From Pseudogemmobacter faecipullorum (GTDB taxonomy: Bacteria > Pseudomonadota > Alphaproteobacteria > Rhodobacterales > Rhodobacteraceae), in NCBI RefSeq assembly GCF_020539525.1, contig NZ_JACDXX010000010.1:121135-185134 (forward strand): a stretch of DNA of 64,000 nt, written 5' to 3'. Within the stretch, counting starts at the first letter, position 1, and every line of letters begins with the position of its first letter. The translations under genes and the position numbers were made by a program. Shown in pieces: positions 35,660-44,279 of the stretch. The notes under the pieces were generated by a model. That model did no database searches, was not told the origin of the DNA, and was given only the letters and a program-made list of their open reading frames with translations.

Positions 35660-35752
35660 GCGCGGCCCCTTCATGCGAAACGGCCCGGCGCGTTGGCCGG
35701 GCATTTCTGCGCATCAGATCACGAAGCGACGGCTGAGGAGCAAGGGTTTTTC

Positions 35753-35767
35753 TTCCGCAGAGCGGCA
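35753..35767. promoter_or_regulatory. Imperfect IclR-type operator upstream of the PaaG-like gene
   Basis: TTCCGC-AGA-GCGGCA, one mismatch from the palindrome found at 27185, 32445 and 34828, at the same kind of distance (94 bases) from a start codon. Confidence 0.6.
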
Positions 35768-35799
35768 GAGTTACCGGGGGTTGTCCGGTTTCCCTTGCC

Positions 35800-37551
35800 T
35801 CAGCCCAGCCGCTCCCAGGCAAAGGCTGCGAGGCCCTCCTGCGGCTGGGGCCGCAGATTGGCGCGCAGTCTGACCGGGCCGAATTCCAGCCAGGCCATGC
35901 CGTTCAGGATCTCGGCCCGGGTGACCTCGCGTCCCGCCAGGCGGGCCAGCTCAGCCAGCAGGCGGGTGAGCGGCCAGTCGTCCCCCTCTTGCTGCATCAC
36001 GCCGCGCGGGCCAAGCAGAGCCGCCGGGGTCCAGCAGCTGATGCCGAAGGGCAGCAGCGCGGTGATCAGGCCAAAGGCATAGGCCGCGCCCGCCGCCGCG
36101 CGGTGACGCGGGTCATCCCCCGCCATGGGCACCCGGCCCGGCCCGGGATTGGGCATTACACGGCTGCCATAGGGGTTTTGCCGCATCGCAATGCTCGAGG
36201 GCCCGATGCGATAGCCGCGCTGCCCCGCAATCGCCCGCGCCGAGGCGGCGATATGCGGCAGCGCCTCCAGCGTCTCAAACAGCGACAGATCATCGGCGGC
36301 ATGGATGATCGGGCAAAGCCCATGGGTGATAAAGGCAAAATCCGGATCTGCGGCAACCTCAGGCTTGCGGTTCAGTTCAGGGAAGAAGCTGGCCATGCCA
36401 CCGCCGCGCGGCAGGTCGCCAAAATGCCGCGCCGTGGCGCGCTGGATCTCAGCGGCGGGCGGACAGTCTGGCCAGGCCGAGCCGGGCGGCGTTGACTGGC
36501 GATCGGCCGCGGCGCAGACGAAGACCGAGGCCGGGATCAGGCCCGAGGCACGGATGGCCGCTGCATGCGCCGCCAGTTCGGCATCCGGGCTCTGGCGGCG
36601 ATCAAACCGGCAGATCAGTTCAAGATCGCAGGCAGCTCCGGGCGCGTGGCGCTGCAGATCGGCAAAGGCCAGGGCCTGAGCGGCAATCTCAGGGCCGGAA
36701 GTCGCGTCGAGATGACAGAGCAGCCGCTGCGGGCGGACCCGCTCCAGCGCTGGCAGGGCCAGCGGATGGCGCGCCTCCTCCGCCGTCACCACCAGCGCCA
36801 GCTCGGGCAGGCGCAGGCCCGGCGGCAAGGGCGGGCGCATCGCTTGCGCCGGGCGGGCGGGGGCCGCCTCCCAGCTCAGAGTGATGCTCTGCTCCAGCGC
36901 CTCGCCCGGCTCGAGATGATAGGGCCAGGGCAAAGCGAGCGGGCGGTTATAGGTTTTAAACGAGGCATCGCCCCATTGGCGCTGATCTTCCATTTCAAAG
37001 ACATCGCCGGCAAAGGCGCAGTGCAGGCGCAGGCCATTTGCCTCATGCTCCAGCGCGGCAATATCCATGAACGGCTGCCAGGGGGCGATCCTCCAGGGGA
37101 AGGCCCCGGCGGTAACGCTGCCATCGGAACGGGTCAGCCGGGCCGGGGCACCGGCCACCCCCTCGATCGGATGCAGCAGGGTGAAACCGGCGCGATTGGT
37201 TTCAAACCGGCCCTCAACCCGGCCGCTGGCATGGATCTGCAGCCGGTTCGGCGCAAGCACGAGGCTGATCTGCGTCGCGAGCCGGGCATCACCATTGCTG
37301 AAACTGAGCTGATACTGCAGCTCCAGCTGGTCATCCGTCCCGGTTTGCCTGGCCTCGCTGACCTGCGGCACCAGCGTGCCCCAGTCCCGGTCGCGGGCCA
37401 GAAAGGCAATCTGGCGGATCATCTCGACCTCACCCAGCCGGATATGGCGCAAAGCGCCGTCCTGCAGCACCAGGCTGAGTGCGCCATGCCGGATCAGCCT
37501 GGCCTCGGGCACCGGGCTGCTGGTGCCGTAAAGTGCGAGGGCCTCGCTCAC
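35800..37551 (-). CDS. apnL: D-apionate lactonase (ApnL)
   Basis: A 583-residue cytoplasmic protein without signal peptide. The N-terminal third is a beta-rich domain (ALYGTSSPVPEARLIRHGALSL, then GEVEMIRQIAFLARDRDWGT), the middle has TIM-barrel-like stretches, and the C-terminus is small and mixed. This three-part layout fits the ApnL family, which opens D-apionolactone to D-apionate. The start overlaps the ApsD stop by ATGA and all neighbours are apiose enzymes. Assignment rests on context plus overall pattern more than on a known active-site motif. Confidence 0.8.
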   Translation of the reverse strand: MSEALALYGTSSPVPEARLIRHGALSLVLQDGALRHIRLGEVEMIRQIAFLARDRDWGTLVPQVSEARQTGTDDQLELQYQLSFSNGDARLATQISLVLAPNRLQIHASGRVEGRFETNRAGFTLLHPIEGVAGAPARLTRSDGSVTAGAFPWRIAPWQPFMDIAALEHEANGLRLHCAFAGDVFEMEDQRQWGDASFKTYNRPLALPWPYHLEPGEALEQSITLSWEAAPARPAQAMRPPLPPGLRLPELALVVTAEEARHPLALPALERVRPQRLLCHLDATSGPEIAAQALAFADLQRHAPGAACDLELICRFDRRQSPDAELAAHAAAIRASGLIPASVFVCAAADRQSTPPGSAWPDCPPAAEIQRATARHFGDLPRGGGMASFFPELNRKPEVAADPDFAFITHGLCPIIHAADDLSLFETLEALPHIAASARAIAGQRGYRIGPSSIAMRQNPYGSRVMPNPGPGRVPMAGDDPRHRAAAGAAYAFGLITALLPFGISCWTPAALLGPRGVMQQEGDDWPLTRLLAELARLAGREVTRAEILNGMAWLEFGPVRLRANLRPQPQEGLAAFAWERLG

Positions 37552-38570
37552 AGGCTGTCAGGCGCGAGCGCGCGCCCCTCGCGGGCCGAGAGATAGGCCG
37601 CCTCGACCAGGGCAAAGGTCTGCAGATTGTCGCGCCCCGAGGTTTCGGGTGCCTCTCCACGGTGCAGACAGTCGATGAAATGCTGCTGAATCAGCTGCAC
37701 ACTTTCCTGAATATTATGCCAGGGACGCTCGGCCCATTCCAGCAGCGGCGGGCTGACATCCTCCTGCCGGGCCGCGCCGGGTCGGCTGAGGGTCAGCCGG
37801 TAGCCCGCGTCAAGGCGCAGGCTGCCCAGAGTGCCGTCAATTTCGATCAGGCTTTGCGGAAAGGTCTCGTCCTGGCGACGCGTGGCATAGGAGCAATCCA
37901 CCACCGAGGTGACACCGCCTAGATGCAAAAGCTGCATCGTCGCCACATCCTCGCCCCGGATCGCCGGATTGACCCGCCGCGTCGTGGCCGAGATCCGGCT
38001 GACATCGCCAAACAAAGCCCGGGCAATATCCAGCAGATGGATGCCGAGATCTTCGATGATGAACCGCTCGCCCTCGGCCAGATAGGGCTGGCCGCTATAG
38101 ACATCATAGCCCGAGCGGAACGAGATCCGGCCGAAAAACGCCTCGCCAATCTCACCGGCGCGCAGCAGATCGATCACCCGCCTGACCGCCGATTGCCAGC
38201 GGAAATTCTCATGCACCATCAGAAGCTTGCCGGTTTTTTCAATCATATCAACCATCTCGCGCGCCTCGGTAAGGCTGCGGGCAAATGGCTTCTGGCAGAT
38301 CACATGCACCCCGGCCTGCGCCGCCTGGGCGACCAGCGCATGATGCGAGCCGACGGTGGTGGCAATATCGACAATGTCAAAGCCGCCCGCGGCAAACAGC
38401 GCTGCCGCATCGCTGTAGCGGCGCGCAATGCCAAATTCCTCACCGGCCCGGGCCAGACGCGCCGGATCCTGGTCACAGATGGCGACCAGTTCGGCCCCCT
38501 CAATATCGCGCCAGGCAAACATCTGGTTCCGGGCAAAAAATCCGCAGCCGATCAGGGCAATTCTCAGCAT
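37548..38570 (-). CDS. apsD: D-apiose dehydrogenase (ApsD), Gfo/Idh/MocA family
   Basis: A 340-residue NAD(P)-dependent sugar dehydrogenase. The N-terminal Rossmann motif is ALIGCGFFARNQ, the EKP-type motif is CQKPFARS, and the C-terminal beta-sheet domain has DLGIHLLDIARALFGD. Family members oxidise sugars or cyclitols. In the oxidative apiose route ApsD converts D-apiose to D-apionolactone, the substrate of the ApnL gene that follows with an ATGA overlap. Specific assignment comes from the neighbouring pathway genes. Confidence 0.85.
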   Translation of the reverse strand: MLRIALIGCGFFARNQMFAWRDIEGAELVAICDQDPARLARAGEEFGIARRYSDAAALFAAGGFDIVDIATTVGSHHALVAQAAQAGVHVICQKPFARSLTEAREMVDMIEKTGKLLMVHENFRWQSAVRRVIDLLRAGEIGEAFFGRISFRSGYDVYSGQPYLAEGERFIIEDLGIHLLDIARALFGDVSRISATTRRVNPAIRGEDVATMQLLHLGGVTSVVDCSYATRRQDETFPQSLIEIDGTLGSLRLDAGYRLTLSRPGAARQEDVSPPLLEWAERPWHNIQESVQLIQQHFIDCLHRGEAPETSGRDNLQTFALVEAAYLSAREGRALAPDSL

Positions 38571-38614
38571 TTTAACTCCCTTCAGATAAGTGTTGCAGTC
38601 ATCATCGGGCCTGT

Positions 38615-39961
38615 TCAGCCCCGCAGACCACCGCCCTCTCGGATCCAGCCAAAGTAATCCTCGCTGCCCATCTGTCCGCCTTTCAGCGCGATTTCCAGCC
38701 CGTCAAAACTGCCCTCGGCCGAGGCGCGCAGCAAAGCTGCGCCGGGGATTGTCGGCGCCAGCGCCTCGAGCGCGAAAATCCCCATCTGCCGTGTGGCATG
38801 GCCCGATGTATCACCGCCCGAGATCACCACCCGTTTCAGCCCGGCAGCCCGGGTCAGGCTGCAGAGCAGCCGCCCGAGGCTCTCGCCAATTTGCTGATTG
38901 GCCGCACTGGCCGACTGGCCGGTCTGCTGCAAAGCCGCTGCCAGGGCGGCAATGCCGGGATCCTCCGGCCCTTCGGCAGTATAGATCAGCACATCACGCC
39001 CCTGCTGCAGCTCTGCCAGAGCGCTGGCCCCGAGCGCGGCAAGGTCGGCAGTGCCAAGGATCAGCGCGGCCGGATCCAGCCTGAGGGTGCAAAAACCATT
39101 GCCGCGTGCCCAGGCGATCTGCGCCGCGGTGACCGGCGAGACCGAACCCGAAACCGCAAGGATCGGCCCGGCTGCCCCGCGCGAGCCGGGCATCGGCGGG
39201 ATCACATGCCCGTCCTGTGCTGCAAGATGGCGGATCACCGCATATTCCACCCCCTGCGAGCCGATGGTGAACAAAGGCTCTGCCCCCGCGCTCGCCTGCC
39301 AGATCAGCCGTCCGGCCTCGGCTTCCGAGGCGGCATCGACGGCATCCAGCGTCAGCGCGCGCTTGCCCTGGCGCAGCGCCCTGGCCAGGGCCTGGTCGCT
39401 GCCGAGATGATAATCCTCGAGCGTCAGCGCGCCGAGGGGCAGCGCGGTCTGTGCCCCGAGATGGCGGGCCACATCGGCCTCGCCCATCGGGGTGACGGGA
39501 TGACGCGCCATGACCGGATGGCGGTCGAGGCGGTGCACCTCTGCCCCAACCCCGGCAAAGAGCTGACCAAAGGCCTGATAGCGTCGCATCTGCGGTGCGG
39601 CGATCAGCACCGGCACCCAGGCCGGATCAAACAGCTCACATCCGATCTCCAGTGCCGTGCCAATAGAGCCGGTTTCGGGAGCGGAATCGAGGGTCGAGCA
39701 GACTTTGTAATGCAGGATGCGCGGCTGCAGGGCGGCAAGGGCGCGGAAGGCTTCTGGCAGATGCGCGCGCATCCAGGCCGGGCCTTCGGTGCGTGCGGTC
39801 GAGGCCAGCCCCAGGGCGCGGATGCCGGGAAAACGCTGCAGCTGCGCCGGGTCCGGCGTCTCAAGAAACAGCACCGAAGGGATGCCACCGAAAGTCAGCG
39901 CCTCCATCGTGGCGGCGGCGCCGGTGAAATCATCGCCATACCAGGCAAAATCCAGAGACAT
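38615..39961 (-). CDS. oiaK: 3-oxo-isoapionate kinase (OiaK), four-carbon acid sugar kinase family
   Basis: A 448-residue kinase of the former DUF1537 family. The N-terminal motif YGDDFTGAAATMEAL and the C-terminal ISGGDTSGHATRQMG mark the two halves of the active site. It phosphorylates 3-oxo-isoapionate at the 4-position. The start at 39961 is chosen because DDFTGAA begins nine residues in, as in the family; the frame is open upstream but overlaps OiaX. It lies two bases downstream of the RuBisCO-like gene, whose substrate it would make. Confidence 0.88.
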   Translation of the reverse strand: MSLDFAWYGDDFTGAAATMEALTFGGIPSVLFLETPDPAQLQRFPGIRALGLASTARTEGPAWMRAHLPEAFRALAALQPRILHYKVCSTLDSAPETGSIGTALEIGCELFDPAWVPVLIAAPQMRRYQAFGQLFAGVGAEVHRLDRHPVMARHPVTPMGEADVARHLGAQTALPLGALTLEDYHLGSDQALARALRQGKRALTLDAVDAASEAEAGRLIWQASAGAEPLFTIGSQGVEYAVIRHLAAQDGHVIPPMPGSRGAAGPILAVSGSVSPVTAAQIAWARGNGFCTLRLDPAALILGTADLAALGASALAELQQGRDVLIYTAEGPEDPGIAALAAALQQTGQSASAANQQIGESLGRLLCSLTRAAGLKRVVISGGDTSGHATRQMGIFALEALAPTIPGAALLRASAEGSFDGLEIALKGGQMGSEDYFGWIREGGGLRG

Positions 39962-39963
39962 GC

Positions 39964-41226
39964 TCAGCCCGCCTTTTTGCCGAATTTCGCCAGCGAAACC
40001 GCCAGCTCGGGATGGGTTTTCGCGTGATCTTGCAGCGAGATGCCGGCAATTGCCGCCTCCCAGGCCTGGCGGATCGCGCTCACGCCGGCGCCAAGGCCCA
40101 GCGGATGGCCATGAATGCCGCCGCCGCCCAGATACATCAGCTCGAGCGCGCCGCCGGTACCGGCAAAGGTCGCCGGGGCCTGGCCGCCCCATTGCCCCGA
40201 GCCGCAGACCGGCAGTGCGCGGTCGCTCTCAGAGAAAATCGGCTCGGCCATATCCCGGAAGCTTTGCAGGAAGCTTTCATCCGGCTCCCAGTATTTCGCC
40301 GCGATGCCATTGATCTGCAGCTGATCCACGCCCAGCAGGCGCCAGATCTTCTGCCAGGGGCGGAAGGCCATGCCAATCGCCGGATGGCGGGTCAGCAGAT
40401 CCCAGCCATTGCGATGGGCATGCAGGGCAAGGCCGGTGCGGCGGCGCAGATAGGTCATGCCGCCAAAGCCGATGGAATTGATATTGACCACCGCCGCCTG
40501 GCCACCATGGGCCATCACCACATCCTGACGCCGCGCCATTTCCTCGGGATCGGCAGAAGACAGGCCAAAGGCATAGACCACCTTTTTGCCGGTTTTATCC
40601 GCATGGGCCTCGATCACCCGCATGATCGCCTTCACCCGCTCGTCAAAGGGCGAATAGGCGGGCGAGGTCAGCTTTTCATCATCCTTGATGAAATCCACCC
40701 CAGCCTCGCAGAGCTGGCGGACCATCCCGGCGGTCTCTTCCGGCAAGAGGCCGAGCGAGGGTTTGATGATCGAGGCAATCAGCGGCGCCTGGCCCGGCCA
40801 GGGCCTGCCGCACATCCGGTATGAGCCCTCAATGCCAAACTGCGGTCCCGGGTGACAGGCATAGGCACCGGGCAGATCAATATCGAGCAGCCGCGCGCCG
40901 CTGAGCCCGCGCGTCGCATAAAGGGCGGAAATGCCGATGGTCTGCAGGGCGGCGAAATCCGTGCCGATCGATTCGAGCGGAAAATCGATGCTGATCCTGG
41001 CGCGGCGAAACGGGCCGGGATGATCGTCAGGCCAGGAAGGGCGGGCCAGCGGCTCCAGCTCTTCGACCGAGATCACCCGCGCCGCACAGCGGCTTTTCAC
41101 ATCGGCGGTTTCATTGGGCAGATCGGTAAAGGTGCCCGTCGACTGATCGGTGGCGATTTTGACAGCCATTGCCTCCGGATCGCCGGGGGTCTCGATCAGA
41201 TAATGGAAGCGGATGCTGTCACTCAT
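39964..41226 (-). CDS. oiaX: RuBisCO-like protein, 3-oxo-isoapionate-4-phosphate decarboxylase (OiaX)
   Basis: A 420-residue form IV RuBisCO-like protein. It keeps the metal and proton-transfer residues: Lys155 (IIKPSLGL), Lys181-Asp183-Glu184 (FIKDDEKL), His271 (HAHRNG) and Lys311 (NGIAAKYW). The usual RuBisCO TVVGKLEG loop is replaced by GIAAKYWE, and phosphate-binding loops differ, so CO2 fixation is not expected. OiaX decarboxylates 3-oxo-isoapionate 4-phosphate to L-erythrulose 1-phosphate. It is the first gene of the apiose operon and diverges from the GntR regulator; a GntR operator lies between them. Confidence 0.9.
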   Translation of the reverse strand: MSDSIRFHYLIETPGDPEAMAVKIATDQSTGTFTDLPNETADVKSRCAARVISVEELEPLARPSWPDDHPGPFRRARISIDFPLESIGTDFAALQTIGISALYATRGLSGARLLDIDLPGAYACHPGPQFGIEGSYRMCGRPWPGQAPLIASIIKPSLGLLPEETAGMVRQLCEAGVDFIKDDEKLTSPAYSPFDERVKAIMRVIEAHADKTGKKVVYAFGLSSADPEEMARRQDVVMAHGGQAAVVNINSIGFGGMTYLRRRTGLALHAHRNGWDLLTRHPAIGMAFRPWQKIWRLLGVDQLQINGIAAKYWEPDESFLQSFRDMAEPIFSESDRALPVCGSGQWGGQAPATFAGTGGALELMYLGGGGIHGHPLGLGAGVSAIRQAWEAAIAGISLQDHAKTHPELAVSLAKFGKKAG

Positions 41227-41246
41227 GGCTTTTACTGGCTTTCATG

Positions 41247-41266
41247 TGGTTATACCATCATACCAG
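41247..41266. promoter_or_regulatory. GntR operator between oiaX and the GntR gene
   Basis: TGGTTATACCA (41247-41257) fits the TNGT-N3-ACNA consensus of FadR-type GntR regulators, and it overlaps CATCATACCAG (41256-41266), an 11-mer that also occurs exactly before dctP (45962) and reversed before apnO (42925). It lies 20 bases before the oiaX start and 30 before the GntR start. Confidence 0.75.
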
Positions 41267-41296
41267 CTGGAGCAGTGTCACGACCGGAGGTACGTC

Positions 41297-42013
41297 ATGA
41301 AACCGAATATCCCGCTGGCCCCTGTGGTACGTCGCAAACTATCAGATTCCGTGGTTGAACAGCTGCGGGAGATGATCATCTCCGGACAGCTGCGCCCCGG
41401 CGATGCTTTGCCGTCGGAGCGCGATATGATGGGGCGGATGGGGGTTGGCCGTCCTGCCGTGCGCGAGGCTTTGCAGCAGCTGCACACCCAGGGGCTGATC
41501 ACCATCTCGCATGGTGGTCGCAGCCGGGTGAACATGCTCAGCCCCGATCTGGCTCTGCATCAGATCGATGATATCGCCGATCTGCTGATCAGTGCCGAGC
41601 CGGGCAATCTCTCGCATCTGCGCGAGGCGCGCAGGCTGTTTGAGGTTGGCATCATCCGCATGGCCGCGGCGCGGATCACGGCGGCAGAGGTGACGCATCT
41701 GCGTGCCCTGATTGAGGCGCAGCGTAATGCGCTTGGCGATACGGCGGCTTTCATGCGCGCCGATATCGATTTTCACACCGCCCTGACGGCGGTGCTGCAG
41801 AACCCGGTCATTACGTCGCTGAGCAAATCGATGCTGGGCTGGCTGTTCCGTCACCACAATACTTTGCTGCACTGGTCCGGACATGAAACCATCACCCTGG
41901 CCGAGCATGAGGCAATGACCAGCGCTCTGGCGGCGCATGACGGCGAAAGGGCGGCTGAACTGATGGGCAAACATCTCGATCGCTCCGAGCGGCTTTATCC
42001 GCAGCCGGGGTGA
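41297..42013 (+). CDS. GntR-family regulator (FadR subfamily) of the apiose locus
   Basis: A 238-residue protein. The winged helix is at residues about 12-75 (LREMIISGQLRPGDALPSE, VGRPAVREALQQLHTQGLI) and a C-terminal FCD ligand domain follows, with the metal-binding DIDFHTALTA and a final H-x3-H pattern. ATG at 41297 follows CCGGAGG. It diverges from oiaX and is the natural candidate for the CATCATACCAG sites. Confidence 0.92.
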   Translation: MKPNIPLAPVVRRKLSDSVVEQLREMIISGQLRPGDALPSERDMMGRMGVGRPAVREALQQLHTQGLITISHGGRSRVNMLSPDLALHQIDDIADLLISAEPGNLSHLREARRLFEVGIIRMAAARITAAEVTHLRALIEAQRNALGDTAAFMRADIDFHTALTAVLQNPVITSLSKSMLGWLFRHHNTLLHWSGHETITLAEHEAMTSALAAHDGERAAELMGKHLDRSERLYPQPG

Positions 42014-42019
42014 AAAGGC

Positions 42020-42062
42020 CCGGCCCGGGGCGGGCCAGTTACAGGCGCTCGCCCCGGGCCGG
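42020..42062. terminator. Stem-loop terminator between convergent gntR and apnO genes
   Basis: CCGGCCCGGGGCG (42020-42032) pairs over 13 bases with CGCCCCGGGCCGG (42050-42062). Genes on both sides end here. There is no long T-run, so termination may be only partial. Confidence 0.6.
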
Positions 42063-42074
42063 ATCAGGCTGACC

Positions 42075-42905
42075 TCAGGTGATACGTTTGATCGAGGCTT
42101 TGATCTCGTCAAATTCGAACACGCGCTTCCAGTCGTCACGCATCAGCATCGGCTTGCCAAATTCGATGGCCTTATTGCAGGCATCCGAGAACTGGCCGCC
42201 TTTAACCTCGTCAAAGATCACCGCGCCGAGAATATTCATATGGCCGAGCAGGAAATCGCGCGCGCAATCATAGCTGACGCCGGTTTTGATCACCTCATCC
42301 ATGGCCTCACGCATCACCACCAGCAGTGAGGCACAGACAGTCTCGGACAGGCCAGGCTCCAGATAGGCCATCTGCTCAACCGTGACCCGGTGGCTGCGGG
42401 CGACCGGGGCGAAGATGGTCACTGCCACTTTCTCACCCAGCGCATAATGCTCTTCCGGGCCCTGCATCAGCGCATTGACCACGCCCTGCTGCGCCGCGAT
42501 GCCACCGAAATGGTCAGCCCGGCCCTCTCTGGTCTCTTCATCATTAAAGATCGGCGGGTGGCAGGGATGGGTGACGAAATAGGTGACATCGGCGCGCTCG
42601 GGCAGGTGATCGGCAAAGGGCGCGGCCGCGTCGAGGCAGACAATCATCGTGCCCGGCCTCACCTTGTCGATGATCGAGCGCGACACGGCGCCGATTGCGG
42701 TATCGGGCACGGCCAGAACGATCACCTCCGCATCGTTCAGCGCCTCATCCGGCGTCACACAATCCACACCATGCGTCTCTTTCGCGCGCAGGCGACCCGC
42801 TTCCGAGACCTCAACATATTTCACATCGAAATCGCTGTTGAGCAGATTGCGGGTCAGGCGGATGCCCATTTTACCGCCGGCACCGAACAAGGCGAGTTTG
42901 GTCAT
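42075..42905 (-). CDS. apnO: D-apionate oxidoisomerase (ApnO)
   Basis: A 276-residue dehydrogenase with Rossmann motif LFGAGGKMGIRL, a second strand ending in VEVSE, and AVPDTAIG. The C-terminal part is helical (YLEPGLSETVCASLLVVMREAMDE), as in 6-phosphogluconate-dehydrogenase-like enzymes. ApnO oxidises D-apionate with rearrangement to 3-oxo-isoapionate, the OiaK substrate. It has its own promoter region with a CTGGTATGATG copy of the GntR site 20 bases upstream. Start at 42905 follows AGGAGA. Confidence 0.85.
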   Translation of the reverse strand: MTKLALFGAGGKMGIRLTRNLLNSDFDVKYVEVSEAGRLRAKETHGVDCVTPDEALNDAEVIVLAVPDTAIGAVSRSIIDKVRPGTMIVCLDAAAPFADHLPERADVTYFVTHPCHPPIFNDEETREGRADHFGGIAAQQGVVNALMQGPEEHYALGEKVAVTIFAPVARSHRVTVEQMAYLEPGLSETVCASLLVVMREAMDEVIKTGVSYDCARDFLLGHMNILGAVIFDEVKGGQFSDACNKAIEFGKPMLMRDDWKRVFEFDEIKASIKRIT

Positions 42906-42924
42906 GATTGTCTCCTCAGGTCTA

Positions 42925-42935
42925 CTGGTATGATG
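42925..42935. promoter_or_regulatory. GntR operator upstream of apnO
   Basis: CTGGTATGATG is the exact reverse complement of CATCATACCAG, located 20 bases upstream of the apnO start codon. Confidence 0.7.
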
Positions 42936-43016
42936 ACTGTGCCAATTTGGCAGAGAATGCAAGTGGCCCTGGCCGAAAACCGGATCGCGGACAGGGCAGA
43001 GGTTATGGTGTCAGCC

Positions 43017-44279
43017 TCAGCTGACGAGGAAGGTCGAGATCTGCGGCACGAAGATCATTACGATCACCAGCAAAAGCGTGGCGATCATATAGGGCATGGC
43101 CGCCCAGGCGACGCGCATCACCGGCTCGCGCGCGATGGCCGCGGCGACGAAAAGACAGATTCCGACCGGCGGGGTCACCAGACCGATCGCCAGCGCGATG
43201 ATGGTGATCAGACCGAAATGGATCGGATCGATTCCCAGCTGCTGGGTCACCGGAAACAGGATCGGCACCAGGATGATGATATTGGCGGTGAGATCCAGGA
43301 TCGCCCCCATCACCAGATAGATGCACAGGATCAGCAGCAGCACCGCATAGGGATTATCGGTGAAATCGGCGACCCAGGCCGCGACCTGCTGCGGCACCTG
43401 GGCGCGGGTCAGGATCAGCCCGTAAAGCGAGGCCGCCGCGATCATCATCATCACCACTCCGGTGGTCGAGGCTGCGGCAAGGGTGATCGGTTTCAGATCT
43501 TTCAGCGTGATATTGCGATACCAGAACTGCCCCAGCAGCCAGGCATAGACCGTGGCGACCACCGAGGCCTCGGTCGGGGTGGCAATGCCAAAGCGGATCG
43601 AGCCGATGATCACCACCGGCAGGGTCAGCGCCGGAATGGCCACAATGAAGGCCCGCCCCATTTCGCGCAGCGAATAGCGCTGGCCCTGGGGCATGTTCTG
43701 ACGTTTCGCGACCAGGGCAATGGCCAGCATCATCACCACGGCAACGAGGACGCCCGGCACGATGCCCGCAATGAACAGCCTGGTGACCGAAGCGCCGGTG
43801 ACCACGCAATAGACGATCATCGGCACCGAGGGCGGCAGCACCACCGAAATGATCGAGGAACAGGCGGTGATCGCCGCCGAGAAGGCCGGTGTATAGCCGC
43901 GCCGCACCATGGCCGGGATCATCGACGTGCCGCTAGAGGCGGTATCGGCCACGGCTGAACCGGTCATCCCGCCCATCAGCACGTTCTGCGCCACATTGGC
44001 ATGGCCCAGCCCACCGCGGAACCTGCCCACCACGGTTTCAGCAAAGCTGACAATATCATGGGCAATGCCGGTCCTGTCCATCAGATGCCCGGTCAGCAGG
44101 AAGAAGGGAATAGCCAGCAGCAGGAAACTGTCAATTGAGGCGACCATTTTCTGCGCCACCACCGCCAGAGGCATGCCCTCATAGACCAGGGCCGCCAGCG
44201 ATGACAGGCCAAGGGCAAAAGCCACCGGGGCGCCGATCAGAAGCAAGCCGATGAAACCGGCAACAAGCAGAAGGATCAT
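43017..44279 (-). CDS. dctM: TRAP transporter large permease (DctM)
   Basis: A 420-residue inner-membrane protein with about twelve hydrophobic segments. Characteristic stretches are FLLLAIPFFLLTGHLMDRTGI, GGMTGSAVADTASSGTSMIPAM and FGLITIIALAIGLVTPPVGICLFVA (in part). It uses a sodium gradient to drive uptake together with DctQ. Overlaps the dctQ gene by ATGA. Family fits organic acids; here probably D-apionate or a related sugar acid. Confidence 0.94.
   Translation of the reverse strand: MILLLVAGFIGLLLIGAPVAFALGLSSLAALVYEGMPLAVVAQKMVASIDSFLLLAIPFFLLTGHLMDRTGIAHDIVSFAETVVGRFRGGLGHANVAQNVLMGGMTGSAVADTASSGTSMIPAMVRRGYTPAFSAAITACSSIISVVLPPSVPMIVYCVVTGASVTRLFIAGIVPGVLVAVVMMLAIALVAKRQNMPQGQRYSLREMGRAFIVAIPALTLPVVIIGSIRFGIATPTEASVVATVYAWLLGQFWYRNITLKDLKPITLAAASTTGVVMMMIAAASLYGLILTRAQVPQQVAAWVADFTDNPYAVLLLILCIYLVMGAILDLTANIIILVPILFPVTQQLGIDPIHFGLITIIALAIGLVTPPVGICLFVAAAIAREPVMRVAWAAMPYMIATLLLVIVMIFVPQISTFLVS

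Noticed and set aside
39964..41226. True CO2-fixing RuBisCO large subunit
   Set aside because: The metal-site residues are kept, but loop sequences differ, there is no small subunit or phosphoribulokinase, and the neighbours are apiose enzymes.
42390..43958. Long His/Asp-rich frame antisense to apnO and dctM
   Set aside because: Repetitive composition is typical of the complement of membrane-protein codons; no motif is present.
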